This document shows positions 17,024-26,329 of a stretch of 64,000 nucleotides of DNA, one piece after another. The translations under genes were made by a program, and so were the position numbers. The notes below the pieces were generated by a model. It saw only the letters and a list, made by a program, of their open reading frames with translations, was not told where the DNA came from and searched no databases. Origin of the DNA: Hyphomonadaceae bacterium (GTDB taxonomy: Bacteria > Pseudomonadota > Alphaproteobacteria > Caulobacterales > Hyphomonadaceae); NCBI GenBank assembly GCA_022844345.1, contig JALHLU010000001.1:424128-488127 (forward strand), in the 5' to 3' direction. Numbering within the stretch: position 1 is the first letter of the stretch; each line of letters starts with the position of its first letter.

Positions 17024-18397
17024 CTAGCGTTGCGCCATTGGCAGCACGACGCCGAAGGCCGATCCGCGTCCCGGCACGCTTTCGACGAGCAGCTCGCCGC
17101 GATGGCGCTGGACCACGTGTTTTACAATGGCGAGCCCTAGCCCGGTACCGGGGCGCAGGCCTCGGCCCGGATCGACACGATAGAAGCGCTCCGAGAGGCG
17201 CGGCAGGTATTGCCGCTCGATACCCGGGCCGGCGTCCGTAACGCGCAGCGCCGCGCTCATCGCTCGCCCGGGGCCGGGAGAGGCCACGATGGACATGTGG
17301 CCAGCGTCGTCCCACTGGCGGCCCGCGCGCGCAGCTGCGCCATCGGACGACATGCCGCCGACCAGATCAACTTGCACCACGCCCTTGTCGTTGGAGTACT
17401 TGACGGCATTGTCCACGAGGTTCTGGACGACCTGCGCCAGTTCATCACGTATGCCCGTGACCATCACCGGATCATCCGCGCCGGTTACGCGAACCTCAAC
17501 GCCCCGCTCTGCAGCCAGCGGCTCCAGGGCGTCGACAACCTCGCGAACAACATCGGCAAGATCGGCCTCTCCCTCGGGCGGGCGGTGCTCGACCAGTTCG
17601 ATGCGTGACAGAGACATCAGGTCGCTGATCAGGCGCCGCATGCGATCGGCCTGACCCTGCATGATCTCGAGAAAGCGTTCGCGCGCTTCGGGATCGTCGC
17701 GCGCCGGGCCACGCAGCGTCTCGATGAAGCCGGACAGCGAGGTCAGCGGCGTGCGAAGCTCATGGCTGGCGTTTGCGAGAAAGTCGACGCGGGCGAGCTC
17801 GGCGCGCTTGATGTCTGTGAGGTCGTGCATGCTGACCAGCACGCCTGCCCCCAGCGGCGCCGCCACGCATGAGAAATAGCGATCCGTCTCGGCGCGTTCG
17901 ACGAACTCGAACCGTTGCGGGCCGGCGCCGCGCCTCACGTCCGCAACAGCATCCAGAAGTTCTGGACGCCGCACGACGGCGCTGAGTACGGGATCGGCAC
18001 CCACAAAGCGGAACTGCCGGCGCGCGGCGGCGTTGGCCGATTCGACCTTGCCCTGTGCGTCGATGTACATGGCGGGCTCGGGAAGCGCCTCGATCAGATC
18101 ACGGCGAAACAGCCTCTCCTGCGCAATACGCGCCTGCGCTTCGACTGCAGCCGCGCTTGCTTCGTCCTGACTGGCGACCTGCGCCGGATCAACGGTCCCA
18201 AAGAACCAGACAGTGCAGAAAGTCGCCACCGCGACGATGGCGAAGACGCCACCGGCCCAACTGGCTTGCCCGGCGATCACAAGCACCACGACCGTCCCGA
18301 TGGCAACCGCCGCGATCGTCCCCATGTCCCGCGCGCGGCCGTGCGCGAGGGCAGCAAGGCGGCCTGTCAGGTTGGGTCTCGACGGGAGGTTTGTCAT
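17024..18397 (-). CDS. phoR: Phosphate-sensor histidine kinase PhoR
   Basis: The 457-residue kinase has two N-terminal membrane helices (about 28-45 and 49-67), a PAS-like domain (about 98-195, EALPEPAMYIDAQG), a dimerisation domain with phospho-His212 in NASHELRTPLTSLSGF, and an ATPase domain with VQNLVDNAVKYS, DAGPGIERQYLPRLSERFYRVD and GTGLGLAIVKHVV. These match PhoR, which phosphorylates PhoB in low phosphate. It lies 5.6 kb from pstB-phoU-phoB, although in Caulobacter-type genomes phoR, pstCAB, phoU and phoB are together. ATG 18397 has a weak ribosome site. Identity as PhoR rather than another HPK1a kinase is well supported by layout and neighbourhood. Confidence 0.88.
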   Translation of the reverse strand: MTNLPSRPNLTGRLAALAHGRARDMGTIAAVAIGTVVVLVIAGQASWAGGVFAIVAVATFCTVWFFGTVDPAQVASQDEASAAAVEAQARIAQERLFRRDLIEALPEPAMYIDAQGKVESANAAARRQFRFVGADPVLSAVVRRPELLDAVADVRRGAGPQRFEFVERAETDRYFSCVAAPLGAGVLVSMHDLTDIKRAELARVDFLANASHELRTPLTSLSGFIETLRGPARDDPEARERFLEIMQGQADRMRRLISDLMSLSRIELVEHRPPEGEADLADVVREVVDALEPLAAERGVEVRVTGADDPVMVTGIRDELAQVVQNLVDNAVKYSNDKGVVQVDLVGGMSSDGAAARAGRQWDDAGHMSIVASPGPGRAMSAALRVTDAGPGIERQYLPRLSERFYRVDPGRGLRPGTGLGLAIVKHVVQRHRGELLVESVPGRGSAFGVVLPMAQR

Positions 18398-18562
18398 GAC
18401 TGATCGTGTACGCTGAGAACGCTGATTTGTCTTGCTTTTCGTGTGAAAGGCGATCGGCGTCTTATTGTTTTGCGATAAGGAACATTGACACTTTCCCAGC
18501 GCCGGGACAAATCGTGCGAGTCGCCAGCCAGGCTGGCAGAAACCATCCAAGAGGCGCCTTTC

Positions 18563-20608
18563 ATGCGAATGACCCTGTTGCTGGCTGCGTCGGCGGCCGT
18601 CCTTCTTGCCGCCTGCGCGAGCGAAACAGTAGAGAACGCGCCTGCGCCTACGATCGGCGAATTCGGCGTCGATCTGACCAACCGCGATCCGGCCGTGAAG
18701 CCGGGCGACGACTTCTTCCGCTTTGCAAATGGCGCCTGGCTCAAGACCTTCCAGATGCCGGCGGACAAATCACGCTTCGGGGCATTCGACGAACTGGGCG
18801 AAAAATCAGAGCGCGACGTCAAGGCGATTATCGACGGCTTCGCAACGAGCAACCCGGCACCAGGCACGAGCGTCGCCAAGGCCGCCGATTTCTACGCGAG
18901 CTGGATGGACGAAGCGACCCTGGAGGCGCGCGGCGTCGAACCGCTGAAGCCCTATCTCGCCCAGATCGACGCGGTCAGCGACCGCGCTGGCCTGCTGAAA
19001 GTGATCTCCCAACCGTGGGCCGCCGCGCCATTCGGCATCGGGATCGAAGCCGACGTCGCCGATCCGACCCGTTATGCGGTGTGGGGCGTCCAGGCTGGCA
19101 TCGGCATGCCTGACCGCTCCTATTACCTGGAGGAGACGGAAAAGTTCCAGCAGTACCGCGCAGCCTACAAGACCTACGTCACAACCATCTTCCAGTTGCT
19201 GGGCGACGCGAACCCCGCGGCCTCGGCCGAGACGGTGATCGCGTTCGAAACCGAGATCGCCAAGGGCCATTGGACGCCCGAAGAGATGCGCGTCCCCGAC
19301 AAGGCCTTCAAGGCGATGGACCTCGCCGGCTTCAAGGCGCTGGTTCCCAACATCGATATCGTGGCCTTCGCGAAAGACGCAGGCATCCCGAGCCTGTCGA
19401 ACATGGTCGCCTATGGAGACACAGCGATCACGGCGGGTGCAAAACTTGTCGACACCCAGCCGCTTGATGCGTGGAAGAAGTACCTTGCCTTCCACCTCGC
19501 TTCCGACAACGCGACCTTCCTGACGAAGGCGTTTGACGATGCATCGTTCGACTTCTTCTCGAAGACGCTGCGCGGCGTCACTGCTAAGCGTGATCGCTGG
19601 AAGCGTGGCGTCAATCTGCTCGACGGCAATATGGGCGAGGCGCTGGGCGAGGCGTATGCCGCGAAGTTCTTCCCGGCCGAAAACAAGGCCGAAATGGAAA
19701 AGCTCGTGGCCAACCTCAACTCGGCCCTGAAATCTCGCATCGAGACGCTTGATTGGATGGACGCGCCGACCCGCACCGAAGCGCTCAAGAAGCTCGGCAA
19801 TTTCGAGGTCCGCGTCGGCTACCCGAACAAGTGGCGTGATTACTCCGCTCTTGAGATCGACAAGGCGAAGCTATTCGAGAACGTGATGAACGCCCGCAAG
19901 TTTGAGTGGAACCGCCAGATCGCGCGGCTCGGCAAGCCGGTCGACCGCGAGGAATGGGGCATGAATGCGCAGACGGTGAACGCGTCCTACAACCCGTTGA
20001 TGAACCAGATCACCTTCCCGGCTGGCATCCTGCAGCCGCCCTTCTTCGACATGCACGCAGATCCGGCGGTCAACTACGGCGCCATCGGCGCCGTGATCGG
20101 CCACGAGATCGGCCATGGTTTCGACGACCAGGGCTCGGCCTTTGACGACATGGGGGTGCAGCGCAACTGGTGGTCACCGGAAACGCGCGAGCGCTTCCTC
20201 GCGAAGACCGGCGCGCTCAATGCCCAGTACGACAAGTACTGCCCCTTCCCGGACGCCTGCATCAGCGGCGCCCTGACGACGGGCGAGAACATCGGGGACT
20301 TGGGCGGACTGATCATGGCCTACACCGCCTACAAGCAATCGCTGGGCGGCAAGGAAGCACCGGTGATCGAGATCGATGGCGTGAAGTACACGGGCGACCA
20401 GCGCTTCTTCCTGTCCTGGGCGCAGGTCTGGCGTTCGATGGCGCGCGAGGACGACACCCGCCAACGCCTTGTGACCGGCCCGCACTCGCCGCCGGAGTAC
20501 CGCGTCAACGGCGTCATGCCGAATATCGACGCCTGGTATGAGGCGTTCAATGTGCAACCCGGCGACAAGATGTACATCGCCCCGGAACAGCGCGTCCGCA
20601 TCTGGTAA
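18563..20608 (+). CDS. M13 (neprilysin-type) metallopeptidase lipoprotein, first copy
   Basis: A 681-residue zinc endopeptidase anchored as a lipoprotein (LLAACAS lipobox). The N-terminal DDFFRFANGAWL and the catalytic VIGHEIGHGFDDQGS (HExxH zinc motif), the third-ligand motif GENIGDLGGL, NPLMNQITFPAGIL and the C-terminal CxxW-like RVRIW ending are the M13 hallmarks. M13 enzymes cut short peptides. ATG 18563 follows GAGGCG and gives a proper lipoprotein signal; an in-frame extension to 18485 lacks this. It diverges from phoR with a 165-base promoter region and is followed by a close paralogue. Confidence 0.95.
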   Translation: MRMTLLLAASAAVLLAACASETVENAPAPTIGEFGVDLTNRDPAVKPGDDFFRFANGAWLKTFQMPADKSRFGAFDELGEKSERDVKAIIDGFATSNPAPGTSVAKAADFYASWMDEATLEARGVEPLKPYLAQIDAVSDRAGLLKVISQPWAAAPFGIGIEADVADPTRYAVWGVQAGIGMPDRSYYLEETEKFQQYRAAYKTYVTTIFQLLGDANPAASAETVIAFETEIAKGHWTPEEMRVPDKAFKAMDLAGFKALVPNIDIVAFAKDAGIPSLSNMVAYGDTAITAGAKLVDTQPLDAWKKYLAFHLASDNATFLTKAFDDASFDFFSKTLRGVTAKRDRWKRGVNLLDGNMGEALGEAYAAKFFPAENKAEMEKLVANLNSALKSRIETLDWMDAPTRTEALKKLGNFEVRVGYPNKWRDYSALEIDKAKLFENVMNARKFEWNRQIARLGKPVDREEWGMNAQTVNASYNPLMNQITFPAGILQPPFFDMHADPAVNYGAIGAVIGHEIGHGFDDQGSAFDDMGVQRNWWSPETRERFLAKTGALNAQYDKYCPFPDACISGALTTGENIGDLGGLIMAYTAYKQSLGGKEAPVIEIDGVKYTGDQRFFLSWAQVWRSMAREDDTRQRLVTGPHSPPEYRVNGVMPNIDAWYEAFNVQPGDKMYIAPEQRVRIW

Positions 20609-20632
20609 GCGCTGATCCAGACCTGTCCCTGG

Positions 20633-20663
20633 CGGCCGCCGTTTCTATCTGAAGCGGCGGCCG
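20633..20663 (+). terminator. Long hairpin between the two M13 genes
   Basis: CGGCCGCCG (20633-20641) pairs with CGGCGGCCG (20655-20663), extended inward by TTC/GAA for about 13 bp in total around a small loop. No T-run follows, so it may be a leaky terminator, an mRNA 3'-stabilising stem or an attenuator between the paralogues. Confidence 0.45.
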
Positions 20664-20736
20664 TCGTGTATTCGGCCGCTTGACTTGGGCGCTGCAGGGG
20701 AAAGAGTCGGCGGATCTGCCGTTCTGGGGGATTTCG

Positions 20737-22794
20737 TTGCCAACAGCCGCAATCAAGCATCTGGCCGCTGCCACCGCAGCGTTGCTTGCGCTGACCGCCT
20801 GCGCAACGGCAATGGTTCAACCTGCGGCCAGCGTCCGCGCCGAAGCGCCCCAGCGCGCCAGCATAAACGTCAAGCCAAGGGAAGTCCGCAATCATCCGGC
20901 GGGCAATGACTTCTACCAGTTCGTGAACCAGGACTGGCTGGCCGCCAACGAGCTGCCGGCCGACAAGGCCTCCATCGGCGCGGCGGAAGAACTGTCCGAG
21001 CAGTCAGATCGCGATGTTCGCGCCATGATCGAGGAGATTGTCGCCTCCTCCCCCCGCGCCGGCACGATCGAGCAGAAGATTGCCGATCTCTACAGCGCGG
21101 CCATGAACGAAGCGGAGATCGAGGCGCGCGGAACAGAGCCGCTCAAGCCGCATCTCGCGCGCATCCGCGCCGTGCAGACGATCGACGATCTCATGCGCCT
21201 CATGGGCGTGATCGGATACAACTCCCCGATCGGCGCAGGCGTCGCCCCCAGCCCTGCCGACCCGGATCGCAATGCAGTATGGGTCTCGCAGGCCGGCCTC
21301 GGCATGCCGCATCGCGGCTATTACCTGGACGACAGCGATGAGATGATGGGCCTGCAGGAAGGTTATCGCGGCTACGTCGCCACCATCCTTGGCCTGATCG
21401 GCTATTCCGATCCTGAAGACGGCGCAGAACGCATCTTCGATCTCGAGCGCGCCATCGCGGAAATGCATGTCGACGAAGATCGTTCGCTGAGCGCGGACGA
21501 AACCATGCGCGCCATGTCCTACGCTGAACTCAAGGCCTATGCGCCCAGCTTCGACTGGGACAGGTTTCTCAGCGAAGGCGGGCTTTCGGGCGGCGACCTC
21601 TATGTCGTGATGGACCAGACTGCGGTTGCCGACCTCGGCGACCTTGTGCACGACTACCCGATCGAGGACTGGAAACTCTGGATGGAGTTCCACATCGCAC
21701 ACCAGTTTGCGGACTACCTGCCCCAGGCGTTCGCGAATGCAATGTTCGACTACTATTCCGTGCAGCTGTCCGGGATCACCGAGAAGCCCGAGCGCTGGCA
21801 ATTCGCCGTCGGCATCGTCAACACGCACCTTGGCGATGCGGTCGCCCAACTCTACGTGCAGCGCCACTTCTCCGAGGCGGACAAGACGCAGGTCGATTCC
21901 ATCGTCACCCACATCCGGACTGCGTTTGAAACGCGCATGCGGTCGCTCCAATGGATGGACGACGAGACCCGCAGCGCCGCCCTTGAGAAGCTCGCCGCCC
22001 TGCAGGGTATGATCGGTTATCCGAACCAATGGCGCGACTTCAGCGGTTACACAGTCGAGCCCGGCAAGCTGGTCGAGAACATCTACGGCTCTTACGCGTT
22101 TGAATGGCGCGAGCAGCAAGTCGATCTCGGCAAGCCGGTCGATCGCACGCGCTGGCCGACCCACGCCCACATCGTCAACGCCTTCTACAATCCGCTCGGC
22201 AACACCTTCGTGCTGCCGGCCGGCATCCTGAAGCCGCCCTTCTTCGATCCCTCGGCGGACCTCGCCGCGAACTATGGCGGCATCGGCGCCGTGATCGGCC
22301 ACGAGATGAGCCACGGCTTTGATGATCAGGGCCGCCAGTTCGATGCCTCTGGCCGCACCTTCAACTGGTGGACCGACGAAACCGACGACCTCTTCGTCGC
22401 CAAGTCCAACCGCCTGATGCGCCAGTACAACGGGTATTGCCCTTTCCGCGATGCGTGCGTGAACGGCCTTGGCACGCTGGGCGAGAATATCGGCGACCTT
22501 GCGGGTCTCGAGATCGCCTACGCCGCCTACCGGCTGGCGCTTGCCGGGGAGGAGGCGCCGGTCATCAACGGCCTCACGGGCGATCAGCGCTTTTTCATCG
22601 CCTATGCCAAGACCTATCGCGACAAGGTCCGCGAGGAAATCGCCCGCGCCATGCTGGAAGGCGACAGCCACGCGCCCAGCCGCTATCGCGTCAATGGCGT
22701 CGTCCGGAACATGGACGCCTGGTATGCAGCCTTCGATGTGCGTCCCGGCGACCGGCTCTATCTGGCGCCAGCCCAGCGCGTACGTATCTGGTAG
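20737..22794 (+). CDS. M13 metallopeptidase lipoprotein, second copy
   Basis: A 685-residue paralogue of the preceding gene, with GNDFYQFVNQDWLAANELPADK, HIVNAFYNPLGNTFVLPAGIL, zinc motif VIGHEMSHGFDDQGRQFD, GENIGDLAGLEIAYAAY and the same RVRIW end. TTG at 20737 was chosen as start: GGGGGA precedes it and it gives a short signal with lipobox ALTACAT; another TTG at 20680 would add 19 residues. The pair looks like a tandem duplication that has since diverged. Both are probably periplasm-facing lipoproteins that process peptides. The two-gene ATP-grasp/Mur unit follows after 88 nt. Confidence 0.93.
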   Translation: MPTAAIKHLAAATAALLALTACATAMVQPAASVRAEAPQRASINVKPREVRNHPAGNDFYQFVNQDWLAANELPADKASIGAAEELSEQSDRDVRAMIEEIVASSPRAGTIEQKIADLYSAAMNEAEIEARGTEPLKPHLARIRAVQTIDDLMRLMGVIGYNSPIGAGVAPSPADPDRNAVWVSQAGLGMPHRGYYLDDSDEMMGLQEGYRGYVATILGLIGYSDPEDGAERIFDLERAIAEMHVDEDRSLSADETMRAMSYAELKAYAPSFDWDRFLSEGGLSGGDLYVVMDQTAVADLGDLVHDYPIEDWKLWMEFHIAHQFADYLPQAFANAMFDYYSVQLSGITEKPERWQFAVGIVNTHLGDAVAQLYVQRHFSEADKTQVDSIVTHIRTAFETRMRSLQWMDDETRSAALEKLAALQGMIGYPNQWRDFSGYTVEPGKLVENIYGSYAFEWREQQVDLGKPVDRTRWPTHAHIVNAFYNPLGNTFVLPAGILKPPFFDPSADLAANYGGIGAVIGHEMSHGFDDQGRQFDASGRTFNWWTDETDDLFVAKSNRLMRQYNGYCPFRDACVNGLGTLGENIGDLAGLEIAYAAYRLALAGEEAPVINGLTGDQRFFIAYAKTYRDKVREEIARAMLEGDSHAPSRYRVNGVVRNMDAWYAAFDVRPGDRLYLAPAQRVRIW

Positions 22795-22882
22795 GTGGTC
22801 GCATAGGCCAACACGCGAACATGTTTTGCCTCCAGTGACGCAAGCGTGTATTCGCCGCGCGTTGAGACAAGTCCGGGCGCCG

Positions 22883-23842
22883 ATGTCGATCCCAGAATTT
22901 ACCCGCTATGCGCGCGAGGCCGCCGCCGCCATCGGGGCCACATTCGAAGACATTGATGGCGGACGCGGCTATCTCTGGCGTGTCTCGCGCGGAGGCCGCA
23001 GCGTGCTGGGCGGTGGCGGCGGGATATGCGCTTACCCCATCAATAGCGCAGTCGCCTATACGATCTCGCGCGACAAGTCGCACACCAAGTCTGTGCTGAA
23101 GGCCTCAGGCCTGGCTGTCATCCCGGGTGGTCTTTTCTTTGCGCACACCCTTCGCGCGGCGCTGCGCGATTCCGGCCGCGAAGTTGCTGACGCCGTGGTG
23201 TTTGCCGGGCGGCAGGGATTTCCTGTATTCTGCAAACCGAACGCAGGCTCACGCGGGGACTTTGCGGAAATCATCGCCGATGGCGATGCCATGCGTGCGT
23301 ATGCGACACGTCTCGCGCCCCACTACGAAGGCTTCCTGGTCGAACCCTTGTTGCAGGGGGCGGAGCATCGCGTGCTGGTGAAGGACGGGCGCGTCATCTT
23401 TCATGCTGTGAAGGCGACTCCCGTGATCGTCGGCGATGGCCGCACCAGCGTTGCGGCGCTGATCGCGGCGCTCGACCGCTCAGCCCTCGCGCCCGGCGTA
23501 TCGGCCAGCACGATCACCGGTCATCCGCATGATTCCATTCCAGCGGCTGGTCAGCGCATCGCCCTGCCAGGCCGGCGAAACCTCTCGGCTGCGGGCGGTA
23601 TCGAAAAAGTGTCCGAACAGGCCCCGGCGCCTCTTGCGGCCCTGGCAGTGTCGGCGGTTGAGGCGCTGGGCCTCAGAATTGGGGCCGTTGACCTGTTTGA
23701 CCTTTCCACCGCGGGCGATTCCTCCGATCCTGTGGTCATTGAGGTCAACGGCAATCCCGGCCTGCGCACCCTGGAACTTGCCGGCCGCGGCGACCTTATC
23801 CGCGCAATCTGGACGTCCATGTACGAAGAATGCCTAAGCTGA
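22883..23842 (+). CDS. ATP-grasp ligase related to the cyanophycin synthetase G domain
   Basis: The 319-residue protein has an ATP-grasp core: SRDKSHTKSVLKASGLAVIPGG at the start of the fold, GFPVFCKPNAGSRGD (phosphate-binding lysine strand), LVEPLLQGAEHRVLVKDGR, VIVGDGRTSVAALI (a phrase typical of the cyanophycin synthetase and glutathione synthetase-like G domain) and the Mg-binding end VIEVNGNPGL. Such enzymes form amide bonds through an acyl phosphate. It lies 17 nt before a Mur-ligase gene, the partner domain of cyanophycin synthetases. The N domain of those enzymes is missing. ATG 22883 is the best start; the frame is open upstream inside the M13 gene. Substrate unknown. Confidence 0.85.
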   Translation: MSIPEFTRYAREAAAAIGATFEDIDGGRGYLWRVSRGGRSVLGGGGGICAYPINSAVAYTISRDKSHTKSVLKASGLAVIPGGLFFAHTLRAALRDSGREVADAVVFAGRQGFPVFCKPNAGSRGDFAEIIADGDAMRAYATRLAPHYEGFLVEPLLQGAEHRVLVKDGRVIFHAVKATPVIVGDGRTSVAALIAALDRSALAPGVSASTITGHPHDSIPAAGQRIALPGRRNLSAAGGIEKVSEQAPAPLAALAVSAVEALGLRIGAVDLFDLSTAGDSSDPVVIEVNGNPGLRTLELAGRGDLIRAIWTSMYEECLS

Positions 23843-23859
23843 TGATCCGTGAGTAGCTG

Positions 23860-25170
23860 ATGTTCGGCCTGCCAAAATTCGGAAACGGCATCGGCCTGCA
23901 CCGCATGGAGCAGTTCATGCTGGCGCACCGGATCGACCGCGCAGCCCTTGCGCGCAAGTCGGTCGTGGTCACAGGCACGAATGGCAAGGGCTCGACGGCG
24001 CGCTTCGCCATGTCGGCGATCGGCGCGGCAGGATTGCGCGTCGGCTGCTTTACCTCGCCCCACCTTTTCGATGTGCGCGAGCGTTTCACCATCGGCGCAG
24101 ACATGATTACCGCCGAAGCCTTCGAGCGCCACAGCGCCACTGTCCTTGCCTTCAACCAGGCGCGACCCGCCGACGACCGCATCGGCGCGTTCGAATTCCT
24201 GTTCCTCACCGCCCTGCTCTGGTTCCAGGAAGAGCGGCCAGACGCCATCGTCTGGGAAGCGGGCATCGGCGGGCGCTACGATCCCGTGCGCGCTGTTCGC
24301 GCCAGCGTGTCCGTGCTGACCTCTATCGAGCTTGAACACACCGAACTGCTGGGGTCGACGGAGGAGTTGATTGCCTACGACAAGGTGGATGCTGTCGCCC
24401 CCGGAGGTTGTGTTGTCCTGTCGCCATCGATCCCCGAGAGGCTGGCCACGCGCATTGCCGCCTTCGCCGGACTGTCGGGCAAGGCGACCTTGCCGGCCCT
24501 GGCAAGCCGGCGCCTGGGCGCCGTCACCAACGAACCCAGGGGAGCGCGCTTCACCTACGGCTTCACCGCCACAACGCCCGAGGCGGATCATCTGGTGAAG
24601 CTGAAACTGGCCGGCCGCCACCAGGTCGACAATGCGGTCACCGCGCTACGCGCCGCTGAGATCTGGCTCGGCCTCAAGCCCGAAGAAAACGCCGAGCGGC
24701 ACATCACCATGCTCGGCGCACTGCGTCAGACGACATGGCCGGGGCGCTTGCAGAAGGTCGCCGAGAGGCCGGATCTCTGGATCGACGTCGGCCATACACC
24801 ATGTGCGATCGAGGCCGTTACCCGCACCTTTCAGGAGTTCATCCCGCGCGAGAAGACCCTCGTCGTCTTTGGCGTGTCCGGAAGCAAGGAAGTGGCCGCC
24901 ATCGCACGCACTGTGGCCGCGCGCTTCGACCATTTCATCCTGACCCGCGCATTCAAGGCGGGGGCGGAGGTTGCCCAGTTCGAGCCAATCTTCCGTGAAC
25001 AGGCTGCCGACGTCACGATTGCGTCCGATACGGTCGAGGCCACGCGCCTTGCGCGCGAACGCGCCCAGCGCGACGGGCTATTTGTCCTCGCAATCGGAGG
25101 ACTCTTCCTCGCCGCCGAAGTGCAGCGCGCCTGGGAAGGCGGCGATCCACGCGAGATCGAATTCCTGTAG
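23860..25170 (+). CDS. Mur ligase / FolC-like amide ligase
   Basis: A 436-residue Mur-ligase-fold protein. The P-loop VVTGTNGKGSTARF, the FolC-like GCFTSPHLFDVRERFTIG, the Mg-site strand VWEAGIGGRYDPVRA, GRHQVDNAVTALRA and the C-terminal-domain WIDVGHTPCAIEAV are all present. The pattern is nearer folylpolyglutamate synthase than MurC-F, but the folate-specific DATN after GGR is replaced by DPVR, and a dedicated folC is usually next to accD. With the ATP-grasp gene immediately upstream, a joint role in making a peptide-like compound is more likely than folate polyglutamylation. That is inference. Confidence 0.85.
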   Translation: MFGLPKFGNGIGLHRMEQFMLAHRIDRAALARKSVVVTGTNGKGSTARFAMSAIGAAGLRVGCFTSPHLFDVRERFTIGADMITAEAFERHSATVLAFNQARPADDRIGAFEFLFLTALLWFQEERPDAIVWEAGIGGRYDPVRAVRASVSVLTSIELEHTELLGSTEELIAYDKVDAVAPGGCVVLSPSIPERLATRIAAFAGLSGKATLPALASRRLGAVTNEPRGARFTYGFTATTPEADHLVKLKLAGRHQVDNAVTALRAAEIWLGLKPEENAERHITMLGALRQTTWPGRLQKVAERPDLWIDVGHTPCAIEAVTRTFQEFIPREKTLVVFGVSGSKEVAAIARTVAARFDHFILTRAFKAGAEVAQFEPIFREQAADVTIASDTVEATRLARERAQRDGLFVLAIGGLFLAAEVQRAWEGGDPREIEFL

Positions 25171-25176
25171 CCGCCT

Positions 25177-26262
25177 TCAATAGTGGTCGAGATAGGTTCC
25201 AACGCGGCAGGTGTAGCCCTCCGGCGGCGGCGTCAGCTTGAAGGCGTTCGGGGCGGTTCCCTTTGGATGCGACGCCATGGTCTGCAGCGCCCAGAGATTG
25301 AACGCATCGCGGTTTACTGACGGCCAGCGGTGGCCATGCGTTCCCGAACAGGCGACGTGCACCACATTGGACAGCGAGCTGAAATAGTTCGCGCCAGCCT
25401 GCGTTGAAGGCCGGTAGTCAGCGCAGAAGCCAATCGGCGGACCGCAATCGTATGTATCCGGCGCGCCGCCCCACATCGTGATGACGATCAGGGGATCGAG
25501 CTTCGCAGGCAGCGGGTGCGGTCCGATCCGGCCCTGATGGATTTTCGTGGGGGCGGCGCGTACGGCCTCGACCGCCTCCTTGAACGCCAGCGGAGAGCCG
25601 TCGTCATTGGTGATGTACCATTCGCCCGACAGCGGCATGCCGCCGGCCCAGAAATCGGAATTGTAGGTGAGGACGCGATTGGTCAGCGTGCCGCCCGCCG
25701 AGATGCCTCCCAGGTAAAGGCGCTTGGCGTCGAGCGTGTACGCCGTGCCGACGCAGCGCACCATGTCCTCGAAAAACAGCGAGTCCGGTCCTGCATCTGT
25801 CTTCCACTTCTCGCCTTCTGCATTGGCGGCGCGGCCATCATTCCATGGCTTCCAGTTCCAGCCGTCCGAGCCAGGACCATCGCACTCCTTGAAACCGATG
25901 TCGGGGTTTTGCGATGCGCATTGCCGCACGGGGCCGATCACCATGAAGCCATGCTCGGCCAGTTTGGCGTTGTTACCCGATCGCTCGACGAACAGGTTGG
26001 CGTTGGCGGATTCGACGGTGCCGGACGTCGGCACCCAGACCGGAGCAGGGCCTGCTGCATTCTTCGGGGGCACAACGATAAAGGCGCGCATCATGCCGCC
26101 GGATGGGAAGTTGGTGTTGAGGCCTTCCTTCACCTGATAGCCGTCCGGACAGGACCAGAAATCCGCCGCCTGTTCGCCATCCTGCGGCGCACCCGCGCAT
26201 CCCGACAGCATCAGCGCGATAGCCCCTAGCGCCGCCACGCGCAGTCCACACAGTTCCCGCAT
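25177..26262 (-). CDS. Secreted PHB-depolymerase/LpqC-like esterase lipoprotein
   Basis: A 361-residue lipoprotein (lipobox MLSGCAG) with an alpha/beta hydrolase domain. The nucleophile elbow is LGGISAGGTLT, and a late HGHRWP supplies the likely His. It contains many Cys residues (WSCPDG, FKECDG, YDCGPPIGFC, YTCRVG) that suggest disulfides in the periplasm. The layout resembles poly(3-hydroxybutyrate) depolymerase/LpqC-family esterases, though the substrate may be another polyester or feruloyl-type ester. ATG 26262 follows AGGGAGG. It converges with the Mur ligase gene (6 nt gap). Confidence 0.8.
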   Translation of the reverse strand: MRELCGLRVAALGAIALMLSGCAGAPQDGEQAADFWSCPDGYQVKEGLNTNFPSGGMMRAFIVVPPKNAAGPAPVWVPTSGTVESANANLFVERSGNNAKLAEHGFMVIGPVRQCASQNPDIGFKECDGPGSDGWNWKPWNDGRAANAEGEKWKTDAGPDSLFFEDMVRCVGTAYTLDAKRLYLGGISAGGTLTNRVLTYNSDFWAGGMPLSGEWYITNDDGSPLAFKEAVEAVRAAPTKIHQGRIGPHPLPAKLDPLIVITMWGGAPDTYDCGPPIGFCADYRPSTQAGANYFSSLSNVVHVACSGTHGHRWPSVNRDAFNLWALQTMASHPKGTAPNAFKLTPPPEGYTCRVGTYLDHY

Positions 26263-26329
26263 CGCGATCCTCCCTGTCGTATCCTTGTTGGTAGGGAGAT
26301 CAGCGGCTGACGCGCCCAGGGTCAAGCGC

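Noticed and set aside
23860..25170. Housekeeping folC
   Set aside because: FolC-like motifs are present but DATN is replaced after GGR and the neighbour is an ATP-grasp gene, not accD; a role in folate is not excluded but not preferred.
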